Source of the DNA: Fibrella aquatilis
Lineage (GTDB): Bacteria; Bacteroidota; Bacteroidia; Cytophagales; Spirosomataceae
Assembly: GCF_017353255.1 (NCBI RefSeq)
Contig: NZ_JAFMYU010000002.1
Location: 62,001-126,000, forward strand
Reading direction: 5' to 3'
DNA: 64,000 nt
A program made the position numbers and the translations under genes. Positions 8,019-15,879 of the stretch are shown one piece after another. Within the stretch, counting starts at the first letter, position 1. Each line of letters starts with the position of its first letter. The notes beneath the pieces were generated by a model. It saw nothing but the letters and a program-made list of their open reading frames with translations. It was not told the DNA's origin and made no database searches.

Positions 8019-8513
8019 ATGAAAGAGAAAAGCATTCGTTTTTTTTCGTCTCAGGACAATCAAAAGACCCGGAAAAAATCTGACAAGCCACGTAAATCGA
8101 AAAAACAACCCACGTTAACGGGTACAATTTCGGCCAAAGGGATCGTGGTGTTTCCTGTAAAGACAGCGGCGGCTCTTGATTTGGGTGCTGCACCAATGCG
8201 CTTTAAAGTAGGTACGCAGGAAGGCAAACGCAAGATTTCGGCGCTTTACCTAGTTAAGACCAGCCAAGAAGAAGATGGGTTTGACCTAGTAAAAGCAGGC
8301 CGTAGCTATGGTATTGAATTAGCTGGTGTATTGACAAATAATGGCGTAGATTTTAAAACCGCCAAGCAGTCATTTGTCGTGAAAGATTTCAGCCATGACG
8401 GTATGACTGGCTACGAGTTACAGTTGAAGGATAGCGAACCAAAAGTAAAAGCAGCTGTTTCGGCTACAGGTAAAAAGCGGGGTCGGCCAAGAAAAAATGC
8501 CGTGGTTGCCTAA
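8019..8513 (+). CDS. Small basic protein with C-terminal AT-hook-like motif
   Basis: I do not recognise this 164-residue protein as a named family. It starts with a strongly basic segment (about residues 10-35, many Lys/Arg), continues with a globular region rich in beta-strand-forming residues, and ends with KKRGRPRKN. The GRPRK core is an AT-hook-like minor-groove DNA-binding motif. A nucleoid-associated or DNA-binding role is inferred from the basic ends alone. The ATG at 8019 is chosen over the TTG at 8010. A good terminator follows at 8581-8630 and a candidate promoter precedes it, so it is probably a single-gene transcript. Confidence 0.75.
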   Translation: MKEKSIRFFSSQDNQKTRKKSDKPRKSKKQPTLTGTISAKGIVVFPVKTAAALDLGAAPMRFKVGTQEGKRKISALYLVKTSQEEDGFDLVKAGRSYGIELAGVLTNNGVDFKTAKQSFVVKDFSHDGMTGYELQLKDSEPKVKAAVSATGKKRGRPRKNAVVA

Positions 8514-8580
8514 TATAAAGGTCAACAGTTGGTTGTAAGTGGTTTATTAATTGGCCACGTTTTTATTGATACCCTACGCG

Positions 8581-8630
8581 AAAGCGGCTTATCACAGACG
8601 GCAATGTTTGTGATAAGCCGCTTTTGTTTT
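8581..8630 (+). terminator. Rho-independent terminator
   Basis: A 16-bp perfect stem (8581-8596 with 8609-8624) has a 12-nt loop and is followed by TTGTTTT on the plus strand. It lies 67 bp after the stop codon of the AT-hook-like gene and before the convergent ribD. Confidence 0.8.
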
Positions 8631-8688
8631 AACCGTCTTACAGGCATTGGGGTATCAGGCTGTGTGATAGGTACATTATGTAGAAAGA

Positions 8689-9804
8689 TTAATTTGTTTT
8701 AGACTGTACCTTATACCAATAAAGCTGGTCAGGACCAACATGTTCCTGCGTAAAACTATAGTCTCTGAGACTGTCAATCTGTGGTGCCGAAACCCCGTGG
8801 CCTAGGTTGTTTGGGCTAATAAATCGCCTGATCTCGTCCCATAAGCCTAGCCTGATGAACTCGGTATGCACCTGAGTACCACCTTCAACAAATACAGACT
8901 GCACCGACCGCTGATGCAGCTCGTGCAACATTGCTCGTACATTCAGCATTGGCAAGCCTGTCAGCGTTGTTTCGGGCAGGGGGGCATACATCACGTTGAG
9001 CACATTGGGCGGCGAAGGCAGGGTATCGGCGTGGAAAACGAGCGTGGGTTGCAAACCGTCGAAGAGATGTAGGCTGTGGGGTAGGGTCAGTGTGCGGTCC
9101 AGCACAATACGCAGCGGTTGGCGTACGGGTTTTTCGGCATCGTGATACAGGCGCACGTTGAGGCGGGGGTTGTCGTGGCGGGCGGTGCCGCTGCCTACCA
9201 GAATAGCCTGTTCTTCGGCCCGCCAGCGGTGCACCAGCGCGTTGGCCTCCGGTCCGGTAATAGCTACGGGCACACGCCCCGGCCCACCCATAAAACCGTC
9301 GGCAGTTTCGGCCCATTTCAGCATAATGTAGGGCCTCTTCTGCTCCATAAATGTAAAGAAACGGGCGTTCAACAGGCGTCCTTCCTGCGCCAGCACGCCC
9401 CTTTCTACGGGAATGCCCGCCTCACGCAGCAGCTCGAACCCGCGCCCGGACACCAGCGGGTTTGGGTCGTCGTTACAGCATACTACGCGGCCTATGTGCT
9501 TGGTAATCAGCAGTTCGGCGCAGGGTGGTGTTTTGCCCCAGTGCGAACAAGGCTCCAGTGTCACGTAGGCTGTGGCCTGGGGTAGCAGGGCTTCGTCGGT
9601 GGGGATCACGGAACGGATAGCGTTGACTTCGGCGTGGGGGCCACCATACTGCTCGTGCCAGCCTTCACCCAGCACGCGGCCCGTGGCCGTTGGCCCCAAG
9701 TCATGTACCAGCACGCAGCCTACCATAGGGTTGGGGCTTACGTGCCCACGCCCCCGCTGGGCTAATTCCAGCGCCCGGCGCATGTGTAGTTCTGTTGGCA
9801 GCAT
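8689..9804 (-). CDS. ribD: Riboflavin biosynthesis protein RibD (deaminase/reductase)
   Basis: This 371-residue bifunctional enzyme acts early in riboflavin synthesis, deaminating the pyrimidine intermediate and then reducing its ribosyl side chain with NADPH. The N-terminal deaminase (about residues 1-145) has the zinc site HAEVNAI and PCSHWGKTPPC. The C-terminal RibD reductase domain begins near KWAETADGF and ends with the GGTQVH substrate/cofactor loop. The ATG at 9804 (MLPTELHMRRAL) is chosen. The ORF reaches 9867, but the extra residues translate a heptamer repeat. It is transcribed away from prmC. No FMN riboswitch (RFN element) was recognised upstream. Confidence 0.93.
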   Translation of the reverse strand: MLPTELHMRRALELAQRGRGHVSPNPMVGCVLVHDLGPTATGRVLGEGWHEQYGGPHAEVNAIRSVIPTDEALLPQATAYVTLEPCSHWGKTPPCAELLITKHIGRVVCCNDDPNPLVSGRGFELLREAGIPVERGVLAQEGRLLNARFFTFMEQKRPYIMLKWAETADGFMGGPGRVPVAITGPEANALVHRWRAEEQAILVGSGTARHDNPRLNVRLYHDAEKPVRQPLRIVLDRTLTLPHSLHLFDGLQPTLVFHADTLPSPPNVLNVMYAPLPETTLTGLPMLNVRAMLHELHQRSVQSVFVEGGTQVHTEFIRLGLWDEIRRFISPNNLGHGVSAPQIDSLRDYSFTQEHVGPDQLYWYKVQSKTN

Positions 9805-9814
9805 AGACGAATTA

Positions 9815-9849
9815 GTGGTGAGTGCTGAGTAGTAAGCGGTGAGTAGATA
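9815..9849. repeat. Five tandem GTGGTGA-type heptamers
   Basis: The plus strand reads GTGGTGA, GTGCTGA, GTAGTAA, GCGGTGA and GTAGATA in register. The block starts 10 bp upstream of the ribD start codon. It is the same unit family as the arms of the inverted repeat at 11855-11952, but no complementary arm was seen here. Confidence 0.7.
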
Positions 9850-9930
9850 AGGCAAAGGTATAGCCAACAGAAGACCCTAAACAGTCAACTGAAGACTATA
9901 AACAAAAAGTAGCCTTCCCTTAATTTGTTC

Positions 9931-9938
9931 TATTTTTG
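9931..9938 (+). promoter_or_regulatory. Possible -7 promoter element of prmC
   Basis: TATTTTTG matches the Bacteroidota -7 consensus TAnnTTTG and lies 20 nt upstream of the prmC start codon. No convincing -33 TTG is present at the right distance, so this is only a weak candidate. Confidence 0.3.
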
Positions 9939-9958
9939 GCGAAACTCCGTTTTGTCGT

Positions 9959-10816
9959 ATGGCTTCTACTGCCCGACCCCTTTACCAACAACTCAGCCGC
10001 AACATCACCGCCTACCCGCCCGAAGAGGCGCGGGAAATGGCCTTTATGCTGCTCGACCATTATTTCGGCCTGCGCAAGGCCGACGTGCTGGCCGACAAAC
10101 CCCTGCCTGCCAACCGCACCGAACCCGACTGGTTTCGGGTTATTGAACGGCTAAACCGGCAGGAACCCATTCAGCACGTAATCGGTACTACCATCTTCTG
10201 CGGCCTGGAATTTGAAGTGTCGCCCGACGTGCTTATTCCCCGCCCCGAAACAGAAGACCTCATCCGCCTGATCATGCACGATTTCGGCGACGAAATGGAG
10301 CGACCCCTCAGCGTACTTGACATTGGCACGGGCAGCGGTTGTTTGGCCGTGACCCTGGCGCGGTTCCTGCCGCAGTCGGACGTGACGGGCTGGGACGTGT
10401 CGGAAGAGGCCCTGACGCTGGCCCGCCGCAATGCTGACAAACTCAATGCCGACGTGAACTTTCGGATTCAGGACATATTGAACGTGCCCGCCGAAGGAGT
10501 CAGCCAGTTCGACTGCGTGGTGAGTAACCCCCCCTACGTAACCCGCTCGGAAGCCGCCCAGATGGACCGCAATGTGCTGGACTACGAACCCGACGTGGCC
10601 CTGTTTGTCGACGATGCCGACCCGCTGATTTTCTACAAAGCCGTGGCTGACTTTGCCGCTAAATACCTGTCTGACAAGGGGATGTGCTACGTAGAAATCA
10701 ACGAACGGTTCGGCGACGACACCAAGGCCGTGTTCAGTCAGCGGGGTTTCTCGCAGGTGCAGGTATATAAAGACATCCACGGCAAAGACCGCACTGTGCG
10801 AGCGAGCCGGTACTAA
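9959..10816 (+). CDS. prmC: Release factor N5-glutamine methyltransferase
   Basis: This 285-residue SAM-dependent enzyme methylates the GGQ glutamine of peptide chain release factors. An N-terminal helical release-factor-binding region covers about residues 1-75. The family's IPRPETE motif follows, then the SAM-binding motif DIGTGSGCLAV, and the substrate-glutamine motif VVSNPPY around residues 185-195. Its length is as usual. It is divergent from ribD. A 20-bp perfect inverted repeat of octamers begins 3 bp after the stop codon and separates it from the MoxR gene. Confidence 0.94.
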   Translation: MASTARPLYQQLSRNITAYPPEEAREMAFMLLDHYFGLRKADVLADKPLPANRTEPDWFRVIERLNRQEPIQHVIGTTIFCGLEFEVSPDVLIPRPETEDLIRLIMHDFGDEMERPLSVLDIGTGSGCLAVTLARFLPQSDVTGWDVSEEALTLARRNADKLNADVNFRIQDILNVPAEGVSQFDCVVSNPPYVTRSEAAQMDRNVLDYEPDVALFVDDADPLIFYKAVADFAAKYLSDKGMCYVEINERFGDDTKAVFSQRGFSQVQVYKDIHGKDRTVRASRY

Positions 10817-10818
10817 TT

Positions 10819-10871
10819 GTTTGTGTGTTTGTCTGTTTTGTTGCTGGCTACAAACAGACAAACACACAAAC
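10819..10871. repeat. 20-bp perfect inverted repeat of octamer units
   Basis: The arms 10819-10838 and 10852-10871 are perfect reverse complements with a 13-nt loop. The right arm and following bases read ACAAACAG, ACAAACAC, ACAAACCG, ACAAACAG in tandem. It sits in the 75-bp gap between prmC and the moxR start, so it may act as an intercistronic hairpin. Confidence 0.85.
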
Positions 10872-10891
10872 CGACAAACAGTCAACCTTTT

Positions 10892-11848
10892 GTGAATTAC
10901 ACGACTCAGATTAAACAGGTACGGGCCGAGATTGGCAACGTAGTGGTGGGGCAGGACCGGCTGCTAAACCGGCTATTGATTGGCCTGTTTACGGGTGGCC
11001 ATATCCTGCTCGAAGGGGTACCCGGCCTGGCTAAAACGCTGACTATCAATACGCTGGCAAAGGTATTGCAGCTTGATTTCCAGCGTATTCAGTTTACGCC
11101 CGACCTACTCCCCGCCGACCTGATCGGAACCATGATATTTAATCAGCGCACGTCTGATTTTGAGGTGAAACAGGGCCCCGTGTTTGCCAACCTGATCCTG
11201 GCCGACGAGATCAACCGGTCGCCGGCCAAGGTGCAGTCGGCATTGCTGGAGGCCATGCAGGAAAAGCAGGTGACTATCGGCGAAGAGACCTTTGTGCTCG
11301 ACCGGCCGTTTCTGGTGTTGGCCACCCAAAACCCGCTGGAACAGGAAGGGACCTACCCGCTGCCCGAAGCGCAGGTAGACCGGTTTATGATGAAGGTCTT
11401 TGTCGACTACCTCACCAAAGACGAGGAGCTGGAGGTGATGCGGCGCATGTCGAACCTGAACTTCGACTATGAAGTGCAGCCCATGCTCGACAAAGACGAC
11501 ATCGCCAACATTCGCAACGAGATCAATCAGGTAGCCATCTCCGACAGCCTCGAACGCTACATCATCGAACTGGTGTTTGCCACGCGCCGCCCCCTCGACT
11601 ACGGCCTCCGCGACGAGGCGCGGTACATTCAGTATGGGGTGTCGCCCCGCGCCAGTATCCACCTGAACCTGGCTGCCAAAGCTATTGCTTACTTCGATCA
11701 GCGCGATTACGTCCTGCCCGACGACATCAAAGAAGTGGCCCCTGACGTATTCAACCACCGCGTACTGCTCAACTACGAAGCCGAAGCCGACGGCATCTCC
11801 TCCCTCCAGATCATCGATTCTATTTTGAAGAAAGTAGCGATTGGATAA
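10892..11848 (+). CDS. MoxR-family AAA+ ATPase
   Basis: This 318-residue AAA+ ATPase has Walker A as GVPGLAKT and Walker B as ILADEINR, followed by SPAKVQSALLEAMQE, the MoxR signature. Sensor 1 is VLATQNPLEQEGTYPLPEAQ. MoxR ATPases act as chaperones that mature or regulate partner proteins, often with VWA-domain proteins, but no such partner is next to this gene. The GTG at 10892 (VNYTTQIKQ) is chosen. The ORF continues to 10817, but those codons translate the octamer inverted repeat. Another perfect inverted repeat begins 7 bp after the stop codon. Confidence 0.92.
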   Translation: MNYTTQIKQVRAEIGNVVVGQDRLLNRLLIGLFTGGHILLEGVPGLAKTLTINTLAKVLQLDFQRIQFTPDLLPADLIGTMIFNQRTSDFEVKQGPVFANLILADEINRSPAKVQSALLEAMQEKQVTIGEETFVLDRPFLVLATQNPLEQEGTYPLPEAQVDRFMMKVFVDYLTKDEELEVMRRMSNLNFDYEVQPMLDKDDIANIRNEINQVAISDSLERYIIELVFATRRPLDYGLRDEARYIQYGVSPRASIHLNLAAKAIAYFDQRDYVLPDDIKEVAPDVFNHRVLLNYEAEADGISSLQIIDSILKKVAIG

Positions 11849-11854
11849 AAAGGG

Positions 11855-11952
11855 AGTGGTAAGTGATGAGTGGTAAGTGATGAGTTTGCTGCCGCAAGCG
11901 TAGTTTCTCTGGCGGCAGCAAACTCATCACTTACCACTCATCACTTACCACT
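11855..11952. repeat. 41-bp perfect inverted repeat of GTGGTAA/GTGATGA heptamers
   Basis: The arms 11855-11895 and 11912-11952 are perfect reverse complements with a 16-nt loop. The outer part of each arm is a set of alternating heptamers. The right arm reads TCATCAC, TTACCAC, TCATCAC, TTACCAC at 11924-11951. The TTA of the last unit (11945-11947) is the stop codon of the convergent minus-strand gene. It lies between the 3' ends of moxR and the GNAT-like gene, so it may serve as a shared hairpin terminator. Confidence 0.92.
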
Positions 11953-12892
11953 TCTGTTCCCACGTCCACTTTGCTGACTCTTCCGCGCCGAGGTTGCGTT
12001 TGAAGCGCATGAGGGTCGGTTTGGGTTGACGGTGTTCGTCTACGCAAATGCCGAGGTCGAGGAAGGTATAGTGGTGGTGCTGGCAGAAGATGTAGAGGCA
12101 CTCGGTGAGCAAAATGGTGGGGCTGTAGGCGCGGTAAGCCGCGTTGTCGGCGGGGAGGAAATTATAGAGAATGTCGGCGCGCATCCGCACCGCCACCGTC
12201 AGGGCGGCCAGGGTATCGTCGTGGTCGAAAACCGCAAAGGTCAGGTAATCGTCGGGGGCGGTGGCGAGCCAGTGGCGCAGGGTATCGGCGGACATGGTGA
12301 GGGGGTAACCCTGAGCACTCCGACTGGTTTCCAGGAAAGCAATGACCCTATCGAGATCAGGATTTGGCCAGTAACGAGCCACCAAACCCGCCCGTTTCGC
12401 CTTACCAAGCCTGCGACGTGCCGAGTGGTGAAGACCGTCGGTAAAGGATTTTTTGGAAATTTTAAGGTGAAAATTTAATTGTTCGTCCGCCACCACAAAC
12501 CCCCGGCTGCTCAGTTTTGCCAGTAGCCGGTCTGTCTGCTCAGGGGCATAGGCACGGGGGTAATGCACCAGACGCAGACCCGTCAACTTAGCAGTTTCTA
12601 CTGCCTTTTCCAGGGCGTTTAAAAAGCCATCGAGCACATTGTCGGGTAATTCTCTTGTAAATTCTACAGAACCAAATGACTGTTGCTTTGGGCTGATTGC
12701 CAGTGAGTTAGCGTCAAAAAAAGCGCAACGTGCATCTACTCGACTGCTAGTTTCATTCACCGCATCTATCACCCAACAACCGTCTACTGATTGAGCCATC
12801 AATTGCGCCACTGTATTGACTAAAAAGCCCGGCTCGGCCAGCGGCGGAAGGGCCTCCGGCAACGGCGATGAGTAGGTGACGAATCGGTACAT
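11945..12892 (-). CDS. FemAB/GNAT-like N-acyltransferase
   Basis: This 315-residue protein resembles the GNAT-fold acyltransferases of the BioF2/FemAB-like group. Its second half contains the basic segment RRRLGKAKRAG, the aromatic strand LTFAVFDHDDTLAALTVAVR, and FLDLGICVDEHRQPKPTLMRFKRNLG near the C-terminus, the pattern that binds the acyl donor. These enzymes transfer acyl or aminoacyl groups in cell-wall, lipid or capsule synthesis, and the substrate here is not evident. The ATG at 12892 is chosen over the TTG at 12901. The stop codon is contributed by a heptamer of the adjacent inverted repeat. It is upstream of, and divergent from, the first giant surface protein. Confidence 0.72.
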   Translation of the reverse strand: MYRFVTYSSPLPEALPPLAEPGFLVNTVAQLMAQSVDGCWVIDAVNETSSRVDARCAFFDANSLAISPKQQSFGSVEFTRELPDNVLDGFLNALEKAVETAKLTGLRLVHYPRAYAPEQTDRLLAKLSSRGFVVADEQLNFHLKISKKSFTDGLHHSARRRLGKAKRAGLVARYWPNPDLDRVIAFLETSRSAQGYPLTMSADTLRHWLATAPDDYLTFAVFDHDDTLAALTVAVRMRADILYNFLPADNAAYRAYSPTILLTECLYIFCQHHHYTFLDLGICVDEHRQPKPTLMRFKRNLGAEESAKWTWEQKW

Positions 12893-13008
12893 GTAGGTCA
12901 AAACTGGTAAGTCGATAGGTTATTGGAACAATGTGAAAATGTTCATTCGTGAGCAAGTTGGCACGGTTTTCGTTTGAGGGCAAATACAGCCCAGTAAATG
13001 TGATCCCC

Positions 13009-15453
13009 ATGAATCAGGAACCCGTTGGTTCTGCCCGGTATACCCATACCCGGCAGCCAGGAAATTCATTGCCCGGCGTGTATAAGCTACTAAATCTATT
13101 GATTTTGTGGTTATTACTGTCAAGTATTACAGCTGTGGCCCAGGTAAGTGGCGTGGCCTTCCGCGACTACAACCGCGACGGGCAGCGCGCTACCGCAGGT
13201 GCCAAAGAGCCAGGCATTGGTGGCTTACTGGTATTGGCCTATGTAGACGGGGCCAGCCAGCCATTGTCTACGACTACTGCCGACGATGGCACCTTTGGTT
13301 TTGCCGCTAACGAGATTGCGGCGGGCAAACTGGTGCGGCTTGAATTTACCCCCGACAATACCCTGTTTTCATACGACGCTCCAGCCCTGACTGGCACGTC
13401 GGTGCAGTTTGTGCAGGCACCTACCAGCGCCGTTTTGTACGGCCTCAGCGACCCGGCCGATTATTGTCAGGCGGTACCTCAGCTAGCCATTCCGATTTAC
13501 TATCAGGGGGCTGTGCAGACTACTAATAATGCGCTTGTTACGTTTGCCACTACGGCATCGGGGCAGCCCACCATCCCGGCAGACCAGCCTGATGCCGTGG
13601 GTACAGGGACAGATATGGGCGCTGTGTGGGCATCGGCCTGGCAGCGGCAATCGGGTAAGCTGGTGTCGCTGTCGCTCTTGAAACGCCATGCCGCCCTGGG
13701 GCCTCTTGGACTGGGAGGTATCTACCTTACCGACCCCACCGCTGCCACTTCAACCGCCTATTTCGACGCTGGTCAATATCTGACCCTGGCCGCTCCTGCT
13801 GACCTGACTGCGCTGTCGGCGCGTACGTTGCCGCAATCGTTCAGCAATATCAGCGTTGATGCCGCCGCGTTTGCGCTGGTGGGCAAAGTAGGGTTTGGCG
13901 GTGCCACGTTCACCCCGCGTGAAGACCGGTTGTGGGTCATTAACGCCTATGAAAAAACGCTCGTCAGCATTGCCGTTGGGTCGCCTGTGAAATCGGCGGG
14001 GCTAATCACGCCCGCCAACTTTACCAGCTACCCGATTCCTCAAACCAACACCAGCAAAGGCGAAAACCGCCCCTGGGCCGTTACGTACTATCAGGGAAAA
14101 CTCTACGTGGGCATAGTCAATGATGCGTCGATCAGCCGGAGCCGGACCGATTTGCAGGCTTGTGTGTACGCCTTTGATCTGGCTACCAACACCTTCGACC
14201 CCACGCCCGTGATTACCGTGCCTTTGGCTTACCGCAAAGGCTGGGCCACGGTGGGTACGCCCTCGCTGGGTGAATACTGGGAACCCTGGAGCGATACCTG
14301 GACTGATTTTTCTACCAACACATTAATCAGCACTACCACGCCGGGGCTAAACCGTGTAGTACGGCCTCAACCCATACTGGCTTCTATTGCGTTTGATGCC
14401 GAAGGGGCCATGATTCTGGGCCTGATGGACCGCACGGGCCACCAAACGGGCCGTAATCAGCCTGCCCCCATCGAAACGCTGCCTACGCCACTGACGGTAT
14501 ACAGCGGCTATCCGGGTGGCGATCTGTTGCGGGCAGCTCTGGTCAATGATACGTATTTCCTGGAAATCGATGGCGCAGCAGGGGCCAACACCGGCACTGG
14601 CACGATGAACGGACAAGGCCCCGGCGACCCTAACTTCCCCGCCGATATTGGCGGTGAATTTTATGGCAACGACAATTACCTGACTCAGAATGAAGAAACG
14701 TTTACCGGGTCGCTGATGAGCAACGGTAGTTTAGGAAATTTGTATGCCACGCTCTACAACCCACTCACCACCTGGTCGGCAGGGTCGGCCGTGTTTGATC
14801 TGTATACCGGTCAGGTGAAGCGCCGTTATGAGATCTACAGCGACCCGTTTTCAACTACTGCCTCGCCGTTGTACACTCGCCCACGTACCACCTTCGGCGT
14901 GGCCAACGGCACAGGTCAGTTAACTCCGCTCTGCGATGCCGTGGCGTCTGAGATTGGTAACCGGGCCTGGATCGACATCAACGGCAACGGTGTGCAGGAT
15001 CCCGCCGAGACACCATTGCCGGGCCTGAACGTAGCTATATATACGGCTAGCGGACAATGGATAGCCAGTACCACCACCGACCAAAATGGTCTTTACCGGT
15101 TCAGGACAGGCAATGGTCTCAGTTTGAGCCTTAACACGCCTTACTATATTGTGGCGGGTTACGGCCAATCTAATCTACAGTATAAGCTCGCTAACAAGAC
15201 GCTAAACGTAGGCCTACGCAACTACAACCTGACGGGCTGGAATCTGGGTACAGGCATCAATGCTACACTCAACGATTCGGATGCTTTTACGCTATCGGGA
15301 TCAAATACACCACTAGATGGCCTGCCGGTTATGCCGTTTGTGCTCACTGTACCCGGCCAGACTATCAATACCCTCGACATAGGTGTTCAGGACGCCGGGC
15401 CGTGCAATAACGTAGCCACTTGTATTCCAATCAGCGGACGGCGCGTGAGGTAA
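13009..15453 (+). CDS. SdrD B-like domain surface protein (paralogue of the giant adhesin)
   Basis: This 814-residue secreted protein has a hydrophobic signal segment (LLNLLILWLLLSS, about residues 26-40) ending near AVAQ. An SdrD-B/carboxypeptidase-regulatory-like domain follows (VSGVAFRDYNRDGQ, about 45-130), then a beta-rich region of about 500 residues, then a second SdrD-B domain (EIGNRAWIDINGNGVQD, about 645-750). The middle region aligns segment by segment with the next gene (for example LAIPIYY, KRHAALGP, RPWAVTYYQGKLY, QPILASIAFD), so the two are paralogues. It ends CNNVATCIPISGRRVR, resembling the tail of the neighbour. No type A or B type IX secretion domain is recognised. A GTG at 12949 could extend the N-terminus. 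A role in adhesion or the cell surface is inferred. Confidence 0.8.
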   Translation: MNQEPVGSARYTHTRQPGNSLPGVYKLLNLLILWLLLSSITAVAQVSGVAFRDYNRDGQRATAGAKEPGIGGLLVLAYVDGASQPLSTTTADDGTFGFAANEIAAGKLVRLEFTPDNTLFSYDAPALTGTSVQFVQAPTSAVLYGLSDPADYCQAVPQLAIPIYYQGAVQTTNNALVTFATTASGQPTIPADQPDAVGTGTDMGAVWASAWQRQSGKLVSLSLLKRHAALGPLGLGGIYLTDPTAATSTAYFDAGQYLTLAAPADLTALSARTLPQSFSNISVDAAAFALVGKVGFGGATFTPREDRLWVINAYEKTLVSIAVGSPVKSAGLITPANFTSYPIPQTNTSKGENRPWAVTYYQGKLYVGIVNDASISRSRTDLQACVYAFDLATNTFDPTPVITVPLAYRKGWATVGTPSLGEYWEPWSDTWTDFSTNTLISTTTPGLNRVVRPQPILASIAFDAEGAMILGLMDRTGHQTGRNQPAPIETLPTPLTVYSGYPGGDLLRAALVNDTYFLEIDGAAGANTGTGTMNGQGPGDPNFPADIGGEFYGNDNYLTQNEETFTGSLMSNGSLGNLYATLYNPLTTWSAGSAVFDLYTGQVKRRYEIYSDPFSTTASPLYTRPRTTFGVANGTGQLTPLCDAVASEIGNRAWIDINGNGVQDPAETPLPGLNVAIYTASGQWIASTTTDQNGLYRFRTGNGLSLSLNTPYYIVAGYGQSNLQYKLANKTLNVGLRNYNLTGWNLGTGINATLNDSDAFTLSGSNTPLDGLPVMPFVLTVPGQTINTLDIGVQDAGPCNNVATCIPISGRRVR

Positions 15454-15461
15454 GATCAAGG

Positions 15462-15525
15462 CACAGACACCAAAGCAGCAAGGCCCGATGGTTTTCCATC
15501 GGGCCTTGCTGCTTTGGTGTCTGTG
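15462..15525. terminator. 30-bp perfect hairpin after the first surface-protein gene
   Basis: The arms 15462-15491 and 15496-15525 are perfect reverse complements with a TTTT loop, starting 8 bp after the stop codon. It lacks a clear T-run on the plus strand, so it could be a factor-dependent terminator or an mRNA-end stabiliser. The 350 bp from 15526 to 15879 contain no gene. They are the presumed promoter and leader region of the giant adhesin, with no motif I could identify. Confidence 0.75.
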
Positions 15526-15879
15526 GTAAAAAGTGAGGAATTTTCCTGAGTAGGCGTACGAATCTATAGCGATAAAATAAGGTACAAATTTTGCCTCTGT
15601 TAGGCAGACACTAAAATGTGTGAGCACTAACAATCAAACAAATAAGTAGGCAGTATCGGGATAGTGAAAACTACGACGTAAGCTCTTAAACAGAGCCGCG
15701 TCGCGGTTTCTCTTTGCTGGTAATGATACTATTTGTATGTAAGTGGCTTGAAGTCAGTGAATTATTGTGATTTTTTGAAACCCGAAGGATAATAGGAATC
15801 CTGTGCAACAAGTTTTCACCCTTGCGCTGACCAATTCAGTACGTGCTTCTTTTTTGAGTAAAAATTACTGCATGCCTGC

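Noticed and set aside
10817-10891. N-terminal extension of the MoxR ORF
   Set aside because: It translates the octamer inverted repeat; GTG 10892 gives a standard MoxR start.
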